A program made the translations under genes and the position numbers. Positions 61,189-64,000 of a stretch of DNA of 64,000 nucleotides are shown one piece after another. Every line of letters begins with the position of its first letter. The first letter of the stretch is position 1. This stretch comes from Achromobacter dolens (GTDB lineage Bacteria > Pseudomonadota > Gammaproteobacteria > Burkholderiales > Burkholderiaceae_B): positions 1-64,000 of the forward strand of contig NZ_CADIJW010000021.1 in the NCBI RefSeq assembly GCF_902859745.1, read 5' to 3'. Below the pieces are notes generated by a model. The model was given only the letters and a program-made list of their open reading frames with translations. It was not told the DNA's origin and made no database searches.

Positions 61189-62573
61189 TTCTGCTGATTG
61201 CCCTCAAGGACCTGCGCGAACGCCTGCGCGACGGGCGCCTGTACTGGGCTGGCGGCATCGTCGCGGTGCTGCTGCTGACCGCGCTGTCGGTGGGCTACCT
61301 GCACCAGCAGGAAGCGCGCGCCGAGCAGGCCGCGGCCCAGAACACCGACTACGGCGATTGGCTGCGCCAGGGCGCGCGCCATCCGCACGATGCCGCCCAC
61401 CAGGGCATGCACGTCTTCAAGCCCGACACCACGCTGGCGCTGCTGGATCCCGGCATCAATCCGTACATCGGCAGCACCGTGTGGCTGCAGGCGCACCGCC
61501 AGAGCGAGGTCAAGTTCCGCCCGGCGCAGGACGCCACCGGGCTGCAGCGGTTTGGCGACCTGTCGGCCGCCCGGATCCTGCAGGCGCTGGGACCGCTGCT
61601 GGTGATCGTGCTGGGCTTCAACGCGTTTTCCGGCGAGCGCGAGCAAGGCATCCTGCGCCAGACGCTGAGCCTGGGCATCGCCCCGTGGCGCCTGCTGTGG
61701 GGCAAGGCCACCGCCCTGGCCATGAGCCTCGGCCTGCTGCTGGTGCCGGCCGCGCTGGCGGCCGTCGTGGCGGTGTGGCTGGCCGGCGGGCGCGCCGACG
61801 CGCTGTGGCGCTTCGCCGTGCTGGCGGGCGGCTACACGGTGTACCTGGCCATCTTCATCTTTGTCACGCTGGGCGTGTCGGCGGCGGCGCGCTCGTCACG
61901 CGTGGCGATCACGGTGCTGCTGGCGCTTTGGATCGCCAATACGGTGATCGCGCCGCGCGTCATGGCCGAACTGTCGCGCGGCCTCTATCCCAGCCCGACC
62001 CGTCTCGAATTCAACCAGGCCTTGCAGGACGACCTCAAGGCCACCTCGGACCGCGTCTGGATGCAGGCCTTCGGCACCACCGAGCGCTGGAGCCGCGACG
62101 TGCCGCTGAACAAGTGGGGCCTGGCGCTCAAGCTCGACGACCAGTCCAGCTACGCCGTCTACGACCGCCACTTCGGCCGCCTGTGGGACACCTGGGAACG
62201 GCAGCAGACCGTGCAGGAATCGGCCGGCTGGCTGATGCCGCTGCTGGCCGTGCGCGCGCTGTCGGCCGCCATGGCCGGCACCGACTTCGCCCACCATCGC
62301 GATTTCACCACCGCCGCCGAACGGCAGCGCCGCGTGATCCAGGACATCGTCAGCGCCGATCTGGTGGCGCACGCCGACACGCAGGAACACCTGCATTTCT
62401 CGTATCAGGCCAGCCCCTCGCTGTGGGCGCGGGTGCCGCCCTTCAAGTACCAGCCGCCCGCCGCCGGCTGGGCGTTGCACCACGCGCGCCTGAGCCTGCT
62501 GATGCTGGGCGCCGCGCTGCTGCTGAGCCTGCTTTTTGCCTGGCGCGCCGTGGCCCGCCAGACCGCCCTGTAG
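61185..62573 (+). CDS. ABC-2 type permease with large extracytoplasmic part (DUF3526-like), first copy
   Basis: The 462-residue protein has an N-terminal membrane helix (about 20-40), a roughly 110-residue outer loop, five membrane helices (about 130-270, with LLVIVLGFNAFSGEREQGILRQTLSLGIAPWRLLWGKA, the ABC-2 cytoplasmic motif), another large loop (about 280-430) and a final helix. This matches ABC-2 permeases carrying DUF3526, which occur in tandem pairs. It overlaps the ATPase gene and is followed by the second permease after ten bases. Confidence 0.82.
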   Translation: MILLIALKDLRERLRDGRLYWAGGIVAVLLLTALSVGYLHQQEARAEQAAAQNTDYGDWLRQGARHPHDAAHQGMHVFKPDTTLALLDPGINPYIGSTVWLQAHRQSEVKFRPAQDATGLQRFGDLSAARILQALGPLLVIVLGFNAFSGEREQGILRQTLSLGIAPWRLLWGKATALAMSLGLLLVPAALAAVVAVWLAGGRADALWRFAVLAGGYTVYLAIFIFVTLGVSAAARSSRVAITVLLALWIANTVIAPRVMAELSRGLYPSPTRLEFNQALQDDLKATSDRVWMQAFGTTERWSRDVPLNKWGLALKLDDQSSYAVYDRHFGRLWDTWERQQTVQESAGWLMPLLAVRALSAAMAGTDFAHHRDFTTAAERQRRVIQDIVSADLVAHADTQEHLHFSYQASPSLWARVPPFKYQPPAAGWALHHARLSLLMLGAALLLSLLFAWRAVARQTAL

Positions 62574-62583
62574 GAGACCCCTG

Positions 62584-64000
62584 GTGCACGATACGCAATT
62601 TCGCCGCTTCGGGATGGTCCTGCGGCACGAACTCCGCCTGCTGACGCGCGAGCGCGCGTTGTGGCTGTGCGGCCTGCTGTTCCTGCTGCTGGTGGGCTAT
62701 GCCGTCTTCAACGGCCTGCTGCAGACCTCGCTGCGCGACGAGGCCCAGGCCGCGCTGGCGCGCGCCGATGCGCAGAACCGCGCCGGCCAGCTTGCGCAGC
62801 TACAGCGCATCATGGACGGCAGCGAAACCCCCACGCCATTCGGCAACCCGGCCAGTCCCGCCAACATGGGCGGGGGCCTGGGCGCGCACTACGCCATCAT
62901 GCCCAGCGTGCCGCTCGCACCCGTGGCGCTGGGCCAGACCGACCTGTTCCCTTCGCAGTTCAAGGTGACCTACGACAGCAAGGTCAACTTCATCCACAAC
63001 AACGACATCGAGAACCCCTGGCACCTGCTCAGCGGGCACTTCGACCTGGCGTTCGTGGTGGTCTACCTGCTGCCGCTGCTGATCTTCGCGCTCGGCCACA
63101 ACCTGCTGTCCGGCGAGAAAGAGGACGGCACGCTGCGCCTGCTGCTGTCGCAGCCGCTGTCGCTGCTGACGCTGGTCAGCGGCAAGATTGTCCTGCGCGC
63201 GGCGGTACTGCTGGGCGCGGCCGTCCTGCTGCCGGTGGTGGCGCTGCTGATCGCCCGCCCGCAGGCCTTGCAGGCCGCCAGCGCCACGCTGTGGTGGGCG
63301 CTGCTGGTGGGCGCCTACGCGCTGTTCTGGTTCGCGGCCGTGGTGGCGGTCAATGCCTTCGGCAAGTCCTCGGCCGCCAACGCCATGATCCTGATGGTCG
63401 GCTGGGTCCTGCTGGTGCTGGTGGTGCCGGTGATCCTGAACCTGGTGGCGGCCTATGCCAGTCCGGCGCCGTCGCGCGCCGAGCTGGCCACGCGCACCCG
63501 CGTGGCGACGGCGCTGGCCATGCGCGACAACGCCGCCCTGCTGTCGACCGACTATGGGCACATGGATAGACCCGACGCCCTGATCCCGCGCGACGGCCAC
63601 CTGGAAATCACTGGCCGCCCGCTGGGCCATGCGCGGGTCGAACGCCAGGTGGACGCGGCGATGCAGCCCGAGCTGGATCGCTTCGACGCGCAGATGGCGC
63701 GCCAGCAGGCGCTGGTCGCCCGGTACAGCGTGCTGTCGCCGGCGGCGGTGGCCTATGAAGGCATCACTGCGCTGGCCGGCACCGGGCAGCGCCGCCACGC
63801 GCACTTCATGCGCCAGATCGATGCCTATCACCGGGCCTGGAAGGATTTCTTCCTGCCCCGCATCGAGGCCAGCCGCGCCATCACGCCCGAGGACTTCCCC
63901 GGCATGCCGGTCTTCCAGTGGCAGGAAGAGGACCCCGCCGCCGTCCGCGGCCGTGCCCTGCGCGCGCTGCTGCAACTGCTGGCGCCCGCCGCGCTGCTGC
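62584..64000 (+). CDS. Second ABC-2/DUF3526-like permease, cut by the window end
   Basis: GTG 62584, preceded by TAGGAGA, opens a frame that runs to the end of the window without a stop (472 codons). It has the same plan as its neighbour: first helix ALWLCGLLFLLLVGYAVF, an outer loop, LLIFALGHNLLSGEKEDGTLRLLLSQPLSLLTLVSGKI as the ABC-2 motif, further helices and a large loop after AAYASPAPSRAELATR. It pairs with the first permease to make a heterodimeric exporter. Substrate is unknown. Confidence 0.82.
   Translation, partial: MHDTQFRRFGMVLRHELRLLTRERALWLCGLLFLLLVGYAVFNGLLQTSLRDEAQAALARADAQNRAGQLAQLQRIMDGSETPTPFGNPASPANMGGGLGAHYAIMPSVPLAPVALGQTDLFPSQFKVTYDSKVNFIHNNDIENPWHLLSGHFDLAFVVVYLLPLLIFALGHNLLSGEKEDGTLRLLLSQPLSLLTLVSGKIVLRAAVLLGAAVLLPVVALLIARPQALQAASATLWWALLVGAYALFWFAAVVAVNAFGKSSAANAMILMVGWVLLVLVVPVILNLVAAYASPAPSRAELATRTRVATALAMRDNAALLSTDYGHMDRPDALIPRDGHLEITGRPLGHARVERQVDAAMQPELDRFDAQMARQQALVARYSVLSPAAVAYEGITALAGTGQRRHAHFMRQIDAYHRAWKDFFLPRIEASRAITPEDFPGMPVFQWQEEDPAAVRGRALRALLQLLAPAALL

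Noticed and set aside
62661-63569. 302-codon plus-strand frame at the right end
   Set aside because: It is a shadow of the second permease, which is in another frame and shows membrane helices and the ABC-2 motif but has no stop inside the window.

Overview
The window is a GC-rich (roughly two thirds G+C) proteobacterial chromosome segment. Several features suggest a beta-proteobacterium of the Alcaligenaceae (Achromobacter/Bordetella type): two Bug-family (TctC) solute-binding proteins beside small catabolic clusters, an acnD-prpF pair under a GntR regulator, CaiB/BaiF and BKACE enzymes with dedicated regulators, and the D-galactonate operon. The genus is inferred from gene content; no rRNA is present. 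There is one tRNA gene, tRNA-Gly(CCC), and no CRISPR array, IS element or phage block.

Layout. 0-5 kb: the end of an M20 amidohydrolase, an exported esterase-like hydrolase, an M48 membrane protease, an exported alginate-lyase-like protein and a tiny lipoprotein. 5-9.7 kb: GntR-acnD-prpF for the methylcitrate pathway. 9.8-15 kb: an exported propeller-like protein, an exported lyase of the aspartase/fumarase/argininosuccinate lyase superfamily, and an orphan RstB-like histidine kinase. 15-19 kb: SDR, BKACE and amino-acid-type binding protein genes divergent from a Crp/Fnr regulator. 19-24 kb: GNAT, an RlmN-family paralog, DUF72, a hipBA toxin-antitoxin pair and tRNA-Gly. 24-28.5 kb: Bug protein, HMG-CoA-lyase-like enzyme, CoA transferase and LysR. 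28.7-35.6 kb: housekeeping genes (trmB, pip, thiS, kbp, ffh, a cytochrome c assembly protein, ampD, GST). 35.7-37.7 kb: an RTX/serralysin-C-terminal protein of lower GC. 37.9-42.5 kb: Bug protein, NAD-dependent epimerase, aldehyde dehydrogenase and LysR. 42.7-54.8 kb: a complete Has heme-scavenging locus (outer membrane factor, HlyD, ABC exporter, HasA hemophore, HasR receptor, FecR, FecI), with a second hipBA module lying inside it. 55-60.2 kb: IclR and the dgoKADT galactonate operon. 60.5-64 kb: an ABC exporter with two DUF3526-type permeases, the second cut by the window end.

The most interesting signal is regulatory. A composite element, CTTTTTTTACTG followed by TCG and CGTT at invariant distances, occurs upstream of hasR, upstream of the FecR gene of the same locus, and about 60 bp upstream of the ribosome binding site of the RTX/M10-C protein some 5 kb beyond the end of the has operon. 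It looks like the promoter of the locus's own ECF sigma factor. It would make the RTX protein a member of the heme regulon, and its C-terminal secretion architecture makes it a candidate second substrate of the HasDEF exporter. The insertion of a HipBA pair between the FecR gene and hasR is the second notable feature.
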